Assembly (NCBI GenBank): GCA_964553705.1 | Contig: CAZKKV010000001.1 | Coordinates: 1 to 51,862, forward strand | Source: CAYXNZ01 sp964553705 | GTDB taxonomy: Bacteria; Patescibacteriota; Patescibacteriia; Patescibacteriales; GWC2-42-12 | Direction of reading: 5' to 3' | Length of the DNA stretch: 51,862 nt | Part shown: positions 17,145 to 24,630 of the stretch, piece after piece | Layout of the letters: every line of letters begins with the position of its first letter | Numbering within the stretch: position 1 is the first letter of the stretch | Translations under genes and position numbers: made by a program | Notes under the pieces: model-generated | The model's input: only the letters and a program-made list of their open reading frames with translations | The model's database searches: none | What the model was told of the DNA's origin: nothing

Positions 17145-18662
17145 ATGAAAATGGCAAGGTTATTAGCACTTTGTGTTTTGTTAATTTTTGTTGGCGTGTC
17201 AGCGATTGATTTGTCGGTTCAGGCTAGTGTTTTTGATTTTTTTTATAAAACCAAAGACGTTTTAACTGTTGCTGGCAACAATATTTTATTTAATAGTGAA
17301 AAGATATTGTTGTGTGGTGTATCCGTTGGCGATCCTCATTCCAGATCAACTAACGACCGAAGAACTGCCAATGATTATGAAGTGATAAGTAAAGAATGGA
17401 AAGCTAACGTTGTTCGATTGTCAGTTCATCCAGGTGTTTGGCGTCGAGATGAAAAAAAAGGTAAGAGTATATTAGAAGACGAAGTAAAGGCTGCGCGCGA
17501 TAACGGCCTTTTTGTTATTATTGATTGGCATGTTATTGGCTTTCCTAATGGTTGGTATAAGCCTTGTCCATGGGGCGAAACTCATTATTATTCATATGAC
17601 AGCAACTTTAATATCGCTAGAGATTTTTGGCAATATGTTGCTGTAGAATACAGAGGGGACAGAGGGGTAATATTTGAATTATGGAATGAGCCAGCTGACG
17701 ATAGTGGCAAAGAGCAAAAATGGGATTATATCAAGTATTACATGCAAAGATTAACGGATATTATAAAAAGTAACGGCGCAGAAAATATTATTCTTGGTCC
17801 AGGCGTGTGGTGGACTTATGATATGAGAGGAATAAAGAATAGCCCACTGGAAGGAGAAAATATCGCTTATGCTTGGCACAATTATCCGACCAATGACAGT
17901 CGTTATATTTCTTGGGATTCAGCTATGGACGATTTGTATAAATATTATCCAATCGTTGTGACCGAATGGGACTACACAGAAGAGTCGGGCAATATATATT
18001 ATTCCAATGTAGATAATTACAGCGAGAAATTTAAAGAGTATTTGTTAGAAAAAGGATTGCATTTTACGGCTTGGTGCTGGCATGCTACATGGAAACCAAC
18101 AATGTTTGAATCTAATTGGGTTGACTTGAATGATTATGGGAAATTTGTGAAGAATCTTTTAGCTAATATTGAAAGCGGTTGGGCGTATTTCAATCTAGGC
18201 GAAACTGAATTGCTTGATATTGATGCACAGAATTGGATAACTGATTTTATTAATAACGGCATTGACAAGAATTCTATTTTTATTGGAGAAGGGGAGCGAA
18301 AAGCAGTAGTCTTTTCTTTTCAACAGGCGTTTAACCGATTACCAGAGAGTGAAGTCGATCAAAAAGATGTGGAGTTAATTACTAATGGTCGTTGGCCGAG
18401 TCAAAGAAGTGGTGAGGCTGAAAAAAAGGCAAAAAGCACTTTTCGCTATATTTATCAACACGAGCCAGATATGAATCAGCCGTGCGATGATGCTGCTATA
18501 ACTATAATGGCCTATGGTTTGAGACAAAAAGCTGAGAATAGAAATCTAGGTAGTGAAGAACAAGGTTTAATAATTTTTAAAAGTTTATATAATCATTTGC
18601 CAGATTCTACTGAAGATTGGAATATTTTGCAGGCAATAACTTATTCAGGCGCCTGTAGATAA
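17145..18662 (+). CDS. GH5-family glycoside hydrolase, secreted, with C-terminal helical repeats
   Basis: 505 residues. An N-terminal signal segment (residues 1-27) precedes a (beta/alpha)8 GH5 catalytic domain of about residues 35-340. It contains VVRLSVHPGVW, VIIDWHVIG, the acid/base Glu182 in FELWNEPAD, the AYAWHNYP histidine motif and the nucleophile Glu274 in VVTEWDY. All the key residues are present. After it, about 135 residues carry two or three helical repeats built around AF(N)RLPESEVDQKDVELI, YIYQHEPDM and SLYNHLPDSTEDWNIL. It could trim or modify the strain's own exopolysaccharide or degrade external beta-glucan; the cluster position favours the former. Confidence 0.9.
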   Translation: MKMARLLALCVLLIFVGVSAIDLSVQASVFDFFYKTKDVLTVAGNNILFNSEKILLCGVSVGDPHSRSTNDRRTANDYEVISKEWKANVVRLSVHPGVWRRDEKKGKSILEDEVKAARDNGLFVIIDWHVIGFPNGWYKPCPWGETHYYSYDSNFNIARDFWQYVAVEYRGDRGVIFELWNEPADDSGKEQKWDYIKYYMQRLTDIIKSNGAENIILGPGVWWTYDMRGIKNSPLEGENIAYAWHNYPTNDSRYISWDSAMDDLYKYYPIVVTEWDYTEESGNIYYSNVDNYSEKFKEYLLEKGLHFTAWCWHATWKPTMFESNWVDLNDYGKFVKNLLANIESGWAYFNLGETELLDIDAQNWITDFINNGIDKNSIFIGEGERKAVVFSFQQAFNRLPESEVDQKDVELITNGRWPSQRSGEAEKKAKSTFRYIYQHEPDMNQPCDDAAITIMAYGLRQKAENRNLGSEEQGLIIFKSLYNHLPDSTEDWNILQAITYSGACR

Positions 18663-18690
18663 AAAATAAAAAAGTATGTAATTATATTTA

Positions 18691-18727
18691 AGTAGCTTAG
18701 CTTTTTTTAAAAAAGCTAAGCTACTAT
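18691..18727 (+). terminator. Strong bidirectional hairpin terminator
   Basis: AGTAGCTTAGCTTTTTT pairs almost perfectly with AAAAAAGCTAAGCTACT, 30 bases after the GH5 stop. Confidence 0.75.
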
Positions 18728-18749
18728 TATTTTTAAAAAAATAAAAAAC

Positions 18750-18790
18750 CGGGGTGAAACGCATAAATTCAAATTTGCGTTTACCCCGGC
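18750..18790 (-). terminator. Terminator of the minus-strand lipoprotein gene
   Basis: CCGGGGTGAAACGCA (18750-18764) pairs with TGCGTTTACCCCGG (18777-18790). On the minus strand it is followed by TTTTTTATTTTTTT. Confidence 0.8.
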
Positions 18791-18808
18791 ATGTAAGCCG
18801 CCTGTTTG

Positions 18809-19828
18809 TTATTTGACTGTGGCGGCGTTGGCACAATCCGGCTTTGGCGCCGTATCAACAATTTCCTTGGATCTTGTTTTATTAAGAAGTCCGAGAACTT
18901 TGTCGGCTTGAGTCTTCGTGCCTGGATCAACCGAACCGCGTTGGGTAAGGACGTAATAGCACTGGAAGTCTTTCACTTCCATTCCAAGTCTTCCCTTGAT
19001 AGCAATGGAGTATTTTTTATTGATTTCCTCCGCTTTTTTCAAGGTGGCCTCTGATTGGTTACCCCAGAGGTTGTCTTTCTTGATTTGCCAGACTTCCTGG
19101 AAATCATAGAAAGAGTTATATCCCAGAGCTTGGACTCTTGGTAGAGCCTCGGCTCGACGGAGAGCCCAGAGAGTCTTTTTTCCTGGAATACCGTCGGCTC
19201 GGAGACCTTCGGCAATCTGTAATTCCTTAATTGAACCGTCAAAGGGGTTACCGGGCAGAGCCTTAATTCTAGCCTCTACATCCTCGTAGAGATTTCGTTT
19301 TTCCAGAACAACAACTCTTTTTTCCAAAGCTGGTTTCTGGACGACAACTGTCTTTTCGGCGACCATTGATTGTACAACAATCGTTTTTGCGGTTGTTACC
19401 GGTTTGGCGCCGTAGTCCGTCAAACTCCACTCCCTCCGATTGAAATTTTCGTCAGACCTTTCGTAGCCGATAGGCTGACGCGCATTCAGGTCATCCATCA
19501 TGGCCAGAAGAAGTGCAGCGGGGATATCATCCCTGCATGCCTTATTATAGCACATGACTTGAGGTTGCCCTTGCCAGAATTTTGTGGCAAAGAAACCATA
19601 CTCTGGCTTGTTTGGGTCGCCGTAGTGTTCGTTAAACACTACATCTCCGACTTTAATTTCCGTCTGCGCCTGGGTCGTTTGCACGACCGAGGTTTTGGTT
19701 TTAGCAACTCCGGCCTTCGGCTGATCTGGGGCGGTCACGTTATGAATCCACGAGCAACCGACTAGGAAGAATCCGGCCATCAAAACAATACAAAAAAACA
19801 AAAAATTCTTCCTTTTCCTTTTCTTCAT
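18809..19828 (-). CDS. Predicted lipoprotein with peptidoglycan-binding-like repeats
   Basis: 339 residues. It has a basic N-terminus and lipoprotein signal with lipobox FLVGC (Cys at about residue 25), then a Thr/Gln-rich linker. The middle holds DIPAALLLAMMDDLNARQPIG. A Val/Lys-rich stretch is followed by a segment like a PG_binding_1 domain (IKELQIAEGLRADGIPGKKT, then LWALRRAE) and a second similar unit around NLWGNQSEATLKKAEE. GGAGAAGGAGGATACC before the ATG is a strong Shine-Dalgarno site, and the base composition is richer in G+C than the neighbours, as in 11134-14207. It probably anchors to peptidoglycan at the cell surface. Confidence 0.7.
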   Translation of the reverse strand: MKKRKRKNFLFFCIVLMAGFFLVGCSWIHNVTAPDQPKAGVAKTKTSVVQTTQAQTEIKVGDVVFNEHYGDPNKPEYGFFATKFWQGQPQVMCYNKACRDDIPAALLLAMMDDLNARQPIGYERSDENFNRREWSLTDYGAKPVTTAKTIVVQSMVAEKTVVVQKPALEKRVVVLEKRNLYEDVEARIKALPGNPFDGSIKELQIAEGLRADGIPGKKTLWALRRAEALPRVQALGYNSFYDFQEVWQIKKDNLWGNQSEATLKKAEEINKKYSIAIKGRLGMEVKDFQCYYVLTQRGSVDPGTKTQADKVLGLLNKTRSKEIVDTAPKPDCANAATVK

Positions 19829-20075
19829 GGTATCCTCCTTCTCCCGCGGTGTTCGCGAGAATTTTTATTTTTATATTTAAACCTCTCTGAATGAGAGGAA
19901 TTGTTTTCAAAGATCTTTGTTATATAAGGATAACATGTAAAAATAGCATAATTTGGTAAGCTTGTCAAGATATTTTAAATAGCTAATATTAGATAAAATT
20001 TTTACTTAGTAATTCTAATTGACTTTTTTATCATCTTATGTTAATATTCAACATAAACTTTTTTAAATTATTATT

Positions 20076-21374
20076 ATGAAAACAAGTAAAATAAGTCGAA
20101 AAACACTAATATTTTTAATAATTTTGAGCTTCATGTTGGCTCCAGCCATTGGTTTTGGTGAAGAGGAAAAACAATACAGAACAGGACATTTTATTTACAC
20201 AAGTGATAAAAATTATCTTTTGGTTAGTAATGGAGAGTTTGTTGAGGTTTTGGAATTAACAAAAGAAGATAAGCTAGTAAAAGTTAGTGAAATATATGGT
20301 ATGGAGACAATTAGCGACATGGCTGTAAGTAAAGAAGATAATGAATGGCGTCTGTATGTATCAACTGGCAACGAAATCATTAAATACAATATTACTAATC
20401 CATTATTGTCACAGATTGAATCCAAGCGTAATTTATATGAGTGGCGGAGAGGTCTTGGTTCAGTTGGTTATTCACGATCAATCGTTGGCATTGATGATTA
20501 TATTTTGTCAGCTGGATCTAACGGAGTTAAACGAATAGAAAAAAGTAATTTGTTTGATAATATGACTTACACAGCAGAAGCTAGTTACGGTGTGACGGCT
20601 AATGATTCTTATTTGGCGGTCACTACCGCAGACAAAGGATATATTTATAATTTGGATGGAAATGTTGTCGGAGAATTGGCAGTAGAGAATTCAAAAAATT
20701 ATTCCAGAGAGCCGGTTATGGATTATTATGGCAACATTTATTTTTTGCCCGACAATGGAATTATGAAAGTTGATAGTCAAGGTAATGCTATCGGTAGTTA
20801 TTACAATCCGGTACAAGCCGAAGTTATACATAGTTATGCTGTTAGTGCTTTACCAAATGGTGAAGTTTATTACGTCAATGGTTATGGTGTGTCAAAATTT
20901 GATAAGGATTTCAAAAAAACAAAGTGGTTGTACACAGCGCCGTCTTATCTTTATGGTAATAATTCTTGGGCAGTTGGCGTACAGACAAAAAGTTTTAGTC
21001 AGGGTAATCGAATAGTAGTTTTTAATAAATCTTCTGTATTACTTTTGGACGACAATTTTGATTTACTTGATCAGTATAAATATCAGCCAAGTAGTAATTC
21101 TGAAAATAATTTAGGTGAGACATCATTAAAACTTTCTAAATATCAGGGTACGCAAAACGAAGATATAAGTATTTATCTTTACGGTTTTTGGCCGAACGAA
21201 CAAGTGCAGATAAATTTCGGTGGTGATATTTATGCTGTTGAAGTTGATAATGTTGGTTTTGCTACAACTAGCATTAACGTACCAAGCGGAAATGAAAGTG
21301 GATTAACAATAGTTTCAGCTGATGGTGTTGATTCAGGATTGAACTATCAAGCTACATTTGAAATAATAAATTAG
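20076..21374 (+). CDS. Secreted beta-propeller-like protein with IPT-like C-terminal domain
   Basis: 432 residues with a signal peptide (residues 1-28). About seven repeats of 40-45 residues have the pattern of a propeller blade, for example NYLLVSNGEFVEVLEL, RLYVSTGNEIIKYNI, YILSAGSNGVKRIE, SYLAVTTADKGYIYNLDG, GNIYFLPDNGIMKVDSQG and GEVYYVNGYGVSKFD. The last 75 residues (ISIYLYGFWPNEQVQINFGG) look like an immunoglobulin/IPT-type domain. No catalytic motif is seen. It probably acts at the cell surface in binding. The 19829-20075 interval upstream has no gene. On the minus strand it carries the leader of the lipoprotein gene, with small hairpins (CCTCTC/GAGAGG near 19882) and the RBS. Confidence 0.65.
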   Translation: MKTSKISRKTLIFLIILSFMLAPAIGFGEEEKQYRTGHFIYTSDKNYLLVSNGEFVEVLELTKEDKLVKVSEIYGMETISDMAVSKEDNEWRLYVSTGNEIIKYNITNPLLSQIESKRNLYEWRRGLGSVGYSRSIVGIDDYILSAGSNGVKRIEKSNLFDNMTYTAEASYGVTANDSYLAVTTADKGYIYNLDGNVVGELAVENSKNYSREPVMDYYGNIYFLPDNGIMKVDSQGNAIGSYYNPVQAEVIHSYAVSALPNGEVYYVNGYGVSKFDKDFKKTKWLYTAPSYLYGNNSWAVGVQTKSFSQGNRIVVFNKSSVLLLDDNFDLLDQYKYQPSSNSENNLGETSLKLSKYQGTQNEDISIYLYGFWPNEQVQINFGGDIYAVEVDNVGFATTSINVPSGNESGLTIVSADGVDSGLNYQATFEIIN

Positions 21375-21406
21375 TTTGAATATTATTTTTACAAAAGTGT
21401 TACAAG

Positions 21407-21434
21407 AAAACGGAGTTTATTTTTACTCCGTTTC
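21407..21434 (+). terminator. Intrinsic terminator
   Basis: AAACGGAGT/ACTCCGTTT stem with an A/T loop, 33 bases after the propeller gene; the U-tract is weak. Confidence 0.6.
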
Positions 21435-21469
21435 TGGTTTTTGAAATGTTATTATGATAAAATAGTTTT

Positions 21470-21838
21470 ATGATTTTATATATAAATACAACCGAAGACA
21501 AAAGCACGAAGATAGAGATCTGTTTAGAAAAAGATGGTCAAGTAGTCGCTCGATCAGTGTTTGGGGCAAAATATATGCAGGCAGAAAAACTTTTGCCAGG
21601 GATTGAAAAATTATTAAAAAAGAAAAGTTTACTATTGAGCGATTTGAAGAAAATAAAAGTTGAAAACAGAGGAGGTAGCTTCACAGCTGTCCGTATCGGA
21701 GTTGTTACGGCGAATACTTTGGCCTATACTCTTGGTATCGCAGTTAACGGAATGGATGACAGTAAAAAGAAGAAAGGAAAAATCAATATTGTTATTCCAT
21801 CATACGATAGGGAGCCGAATATAACAAAAAAGAAGTAA
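21470..21838 (+). CDS. Shortened TsaB-like protein (t6A biosynthesis)
   Basis: 122 residues that match only the N-terminal half of TsaB: ILYINTTEDKSTKIEICLEKDGQVV, and the signature NRGGSFTAVRIGVVTANTLAYTLGIAVNG. Full TsaB proteins are about 220 residues and form the scaffold of the TsaBDE complex that makes threonylcarbamoyladenosine on tRNA. The C-terminal ASKHA lobe is missing and a Lys-rich tail replaces it. Either this is the minimal TsaB common in reduced genomes or the gene is decaying; it still has an intact frame and a start. A TAAAAT sequence ends six bases before the ATG, so the mRNA may be leaderless. Confidence 0.75.
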   Translation: MILYINTTEDKSTKIEICLEKDGQVVARSVFGAKYMQAEKLLPGIEKLLKKKSLLLSDLKKIKVENRGGSFTAVRIGVVTANTLAYTLGIAVNGMDDSKKKKGKINIVIPSYDREPNITKKK

Positions 21839-21916
21839 TTTACATAGCATGTTGTTTTGTGGACTAATTGTTGAAAAGTAAGAGATTTGGTGGTAATAAA
21901 AATTTTTATAAATACG

Positions 21917-21940
21917 CGCTCATAGAGAGCGGGTTTTTTT
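21917..21940 (+). terminator. Intrinsic terminator
   Basis: CGCTC/GAGCG stem (21917-21921 with 21927-21931) followed by GG and seven T's, about 80 bases after the tsaB-like stop. Confidence 0.7.
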
Positions 21941-21989
21941 ATGCTATTTTTTTACTAAAATCAGCATAAAAATTAGTGTCATATTATCA

Positions 21990-22018
21990 TTGACAAAAGG
22001 GGACTGGTGGTGTATAAT
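21990..22018 (+). promoter_or_regulatory. Consensus promoter of the mraZ/dcw block
   Basis: TTGACA at 21990-21995, a 17-base spacer and TATAAT at 22013-22018: a perfect sigma-70 consensus, with the predicted start near 22025. Confidence 0.85.
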
Positions 22019-22028
22019 TAAATCAGAT

Positions 22029-22058
22029 TGGTGAAAAGTGGGGAATAGTGGAAAAGGA
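22029..22058 (+). promoter_or_regulatory. MraZ operator: three TGG repeats at 10-bp spacing
   Basis: TGG occurs at 22029, 22039 and 22049, each followed by two G/A/T bases and a five-base A/G-rich spacer (TGGTGAAAAG, TGGGGAATAG, TGGAAAAGGA). This matches the known MraZ box of TGGGN repeats with five-base spacers, and it sits directly downstream of the promoter, where binding would block transcription. Autoregulation of the mraZ operon is known in other bacteria and inferred here. Confidence 0.75.
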
Positions 22059-22101
22059 TAAAAATATTTTTGACAAACAAAAATAAAAATAAAAAAACAT
22101 T

Positions 22102-22255
22102 GACTGGCCAAGATAATACGCGCCAGTTACTTCTGGAATAAATCCCAGAAGAAAAACAAAAAAAGGCCATGTCCTGGGCCAGTCGGGACAGTTTAGATTA
22201 ATTACTAAGGCGAAGAAGGGGGCTGACAGATTTAGGTCGGTCGGTCTCCTTCTTA
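22102..22255 (+). ncRNA. Structured leader RNA upstream of the division genes (candidate)
   Basis: Nested inverted repeats: GACTGGCC (22102-22109) with GGCCAGTC (22177-22184), enclosing CTTCTGG/CCAGAAG (22130-22136 with 22145-22151). A separate AAGAAGG/CCTTCTT arm follows (22213-22219 with 22248-22254). An alternative GTCC/GGGAC pairing competes with the long arm. No reading frame of note covers it. It is in the 5' region of the mraZ transcript; the role is unknown. Confidence 0.4.
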
Positions 22256-22301
22256 ATCTTATAAATTAAGAGTTAAGAATGACGAATTAAGAATTGGACT
22301 T

Positions 22302-22661
22302 ATGGGTGCTAACAATTTGCAGGTACGTACAAAAACCTTTGCTCTTAGAATTATAAAATTAGTAAATGCTTTGCCTGACAATATCACGGGTAGGACTATA
22401 GCAAATCAATTGATTAGATCAGGTACTTCAGTCGGCGCTAATTATCGAGCTGTATGTCGCAGTAGATCCAGAAATGATTTTATAGCAAAACTAGGAATTG
22501 TTATAGAAGAAGTGGATGAAAGTGCATTTTGGCTTGAATTAATTATAGAAGCAAAAATAATGCCTTTAGAGTTAATTAAATCGTTATTAGATGAAGCTAA
22601 TGAATTAACGGCGATAATGGTTGTCTCCAGGAAATCTTCCCAAAAAAATAAAAATTCATAA
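22302..22661 (+). CDS. Four-helix-bundle protein (23S rRNA intervening-sequence type)
   Basis: 119 residues of the IVP/four-helix-bundle family: VRTKTFALRIIKLVNALPDN, GRTIANQLIRSGTSVGANYRAV, SRNDFIAKLGIVIEEVDESAFWLELI and LLDEANELTAIMVVSRK are the four helices in order. The family is found inside 23S rRNA genes of some bacteria and scattered elsewhere; its role is unknown. Here it lies between the mraZ promoter and mraZ. It is flanked on the left by AATTAAGAATT-type and on the right by AATTCATAATT-type short repeats in inverted orientation, which suggests a mobile insertion. Confidence 0.85.
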   Translation: MGANNLQVRTKTFALRIIKLVNALPDNITGRTIANQLIRSGTSVGANYRAVCRSRSRNDFIAKLGIVIEEVDESAFWLELIIEAKIMPLELIKSLLDEANELTAIMVVSRKSSQKNKNS

Positions 22662-22683
22662 TTTTTCATTCATAATTTAAAAG

Positions 22684-23115
22684 ATGTTTATTGGTGAATA
22701 CAATCATAGTATAGACTCAAAAGGCAGGTTAGCCATACCTGCCAAATTTCGTTCGCAATTAAAAGGTGGTGCAGTTGTAACTCGTGGTTTAGATAATTGT
22801 TTATTTTTGTATCCAAAAAAGCAATGGATAGAATTAGCTGACAAATTATCAAAATTACCAATTAGTAAATCAAACACTAGAGCTTTTTCCAGATTGATGT
22901 TGGCTGGTGCGATGGATGTTGATTTTGACAATCAAGGGCGAATTATGATTCCTGAATACTTAAGAAAATTTTCCGGTCTTTCCAAAAAAGCAGTAGTTAC
23001 TGGACTCTACGATCGTCTGGAAGTCTGGGATGAAACAAAATGGAACAAATACAAAACAAGTACGGAAAAGAAAAGTAATTCAATCGCTGAAGGGTTAGGA
23101 GAATTAGGCGTTTAG
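22684..23115 (+). CDS. mraZ: Transcriptional regulator MraZ
   Basis: 143 residues with the two AbrB-like halves of MraZ: MFIGEYNHSIDSKGRLAIPA with KFRSQL in the first half, and GAMDVDFDNQGRIMIPEYLR in the second, both with the DxxGR motif. It binds DNA at TGGGN repeats and controls the division and cell-wall cluster. The operator at 22029-22058 fits autoregulation. It is the first regular gene of the dcw block, with rsmH 175 bases downstream. Confidence 0.97.
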   Translation: MFIGEYNHSIDSKGRLAIPAKFRSQLKGGAVVTRGLDNCLFLYPKKQWIELADKLSKLPISKSNTRAFSRLMLAGAMDVDFDNQGRIMIPEYLRKFSGLSKKAVVTGLYDRLEVWDETKWNKYKTSTEKKSNSIAEGLGELGV

Positions 23116-23142
23116 ATAAAAACAAAAAATAAAAACAAAAAT

Positions 23143-23283
23143 ATGACAAAAAAAATTAGGTGCAATTTAAAAGAGGAACAAGGATCTGTAAGAATAAACG
23201 TTAAAGTGCTGAAAGCACCGTTTGTTGATACGGCCGAGTTAAGAAGGATTATTTATGCTCGGGCTAATGCATTAGTTATTTAA
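23143..23283 (+). CDS. Small ORF (46 residues) between mraZ and rsmH
   Basis: Begins ATG ACA AAA AAA ATT AGG and ends at a TAA six bases before the rsmH start. The predicted peptide starts MTKKIRCNLKEEQGSV, continues through a KAPFVDTAEL segment and ends ANALVI. It reads like a compact folded or partner peptide: a beta-like Val/Ile segment, then a short amphipathic helix. No family is recognised. The tight spacing to rsmH and the fully open frame favour a real gene, but it could be chance. Confidence 0.45.
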   Translation: MTKKIRCNLKEEQGSVRINVKVLKAPFVDTAELRRIIYARANALVI

Positions 23284-23289
23284 ACAGTT

Positions 23290-24243
23290 ATGTCTTATTA
23301 TCATATTCCCGTGATGCTTGGAGAGGTTGTTCGTAGTCTTAATTTGCAGAAAGGAAAAAATTATATTGATTGTACTTTAGGTGGAGCCGGCTATACTTTA
23401 GAAATTGCCAAAAGAATTGGAGAGGGAAAAGTTTTGGGAATTGATATAGATGCTCAGGCGATTAAAAACGCCGAAGAAAAAATCAAAAAAACAAAAATAA
23501 AAAATATCATTTTAGCTAATGACAACTTTAAAAATTTATCTCGAATTGTCCAAGAAAATTTTAGCCAAGAACGGATTAGTAACATTGGCGGGATTGTTTT
23601 TGATTTGGGCTTATCATCAGCTCAACTCGAAGACGGGGGTCGTGGATTCAGTTTTTTGGTGGATGCACCGCTAGTTATGAGCTTTAGTCAGACAGTAGAG
23701 AAGAAGAGAACGGCTGAATATATTTTAGACAGTTATTCAGAAAAAGAATTAGCGGAAATTTTTGAAAAATATGGCGAGGAAAGATTCGCCAAAAGAATCG
23801 CCCGCGAGATAAAAAAGCAGAAAAAAATTAGCTCGATTAAAACAACCTTTCAATTAGTTGAAATAATCAAAAAAGCTGTACCTAAAAAATTTCATTTTTC
23901 AAGGATTCATCCAGCGACTAAAGTTTTTCAGGCTCTGCGCATTGCCGTCAACGACGAATTAACTAATTTATTACTAGTTTTGAAAGAATCATTAACTCTA
24001 TTATCTCCAGGAAGCCGATTAGTAGTAGTCTCTTTTCACAGTTTAGAAGACAGGATAGTAAAAAATTTTTTTCGACAAGAGGCAAAAGATTGTATTTGCC
24101 CACCTAGCTATCCTGCTTGTCGTTGCCAGCATAAGGCGCGACTTAAAATATTAACAAAAAAAGTCATTAAGCCGACTGAACAAGAAATTGAGATTAATTC
24201 ACGCTCCCGTAGTGCAAAGTTGCGAATAGCGGAAAAAATATAA
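23290..24243 (+). CDS. rsmH: 16S rRNA (cytosine(1402)-N4)-methyltransferase
   Basis: 317 residues. The start YYHIPVMLGEVVRSLN is typical. The SAM site is YIDCTLGGAGYTLEIAK and GKVLGIDIDAQA. The RsmH block IVFDLGLSSAQLEDGGRGFSF is followed by APLVMSFS where most family members have PLDMRM. Later blocks are IHPATKVFQALRIAVNDEL and VVVSFHSLEDRIVKNFFR. It methylates N4 of C1402 in the decoding centre. It belongs to the dcw cluster. Confidence 0.97.
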   Translation: MSYYHIPVMLGEVVRSLNLQKGKNYIDCTLGGAGYTLEIAKRIGEGKVLGIDIDAQAIKNAEEKIKKTKIKNIILANDNFKNLSRIVQENFSQERISNIGGIVFDLGLSSAQLEDGGRGFSFLVDAPLVMSFSQTVEKKRTAEYILDSYSEKELAEIFEKYGEERFAKRIAREIKKQKKISSIKTTFQLVEIIKKAVPKKFHFSRIHPATKVFQALRIAVNDELTNLLLVLKESLTLLSPGSRLVVVSFHSLEDRIVKNFFRQEAKDCICPPSYPACRCQHKARLKILTKKVIKPTEQEIEINSRSRSAKLRIAEKI

Positions 24244-24263
24244 AAACAAAAATAAATATAATA

Positions 24264-24581
24264 ATGAAAAAAGAAAACCAAAACAAAAAAAATAAAACAT
24301 TAAGCTTTAGGAATTTTAACCATTTTTTGCTTGGTTTAATAATTGTTTCTGGTGTATGTTATATTGCCGGCACAAATGATTTGTCAATTAAGGGGTTTGA
24401 ACTGCAAGAGCTAAAAGAAAACAAACAGCAACTAATGAAGGAAAATGAGTTAAATGAATTAAATACAATGCAGTTAAGCTCTTACAACAATATTAATGAA
24501 AGAGTTAAATCATTAGGCATGGTAGCGGTTGGTGAAATAAAATATGTTTCTGATACTTCAGCAACAGTGGCAAAAAAATAA
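24264..24581 (+). CDS. FtsL-like division protein
   Basis: 105 residues with a short basic cytoplasmic tail, one transmembrane helix (about residues 20-38) and then a heptad-like coiled coil (ELQELKENKQQLMKENELNE). The C-terminus is short. Topology, length and position between rsmH and the class-B penicillin-binding protein match FtsL, which links FtsB/FtsQ to FtsI. FtsL sequence conservation is too low for certainty. Confidence 0.7.
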   Translation: MKKENQNKKNKTLSFRNFNHFLLGLIIVSGVCYIAGTNDLSIKGFELQELKENKQQLMKENELNELNTMQLSSYNNINERVKSLGMVAVGEIKYVSDTSATVAKK

Positions 24582-24630
24582 TCCTATTTAAAAAATAAAT
24601 AGCTAATCATTTTGACAGGCTTAATTTAAT

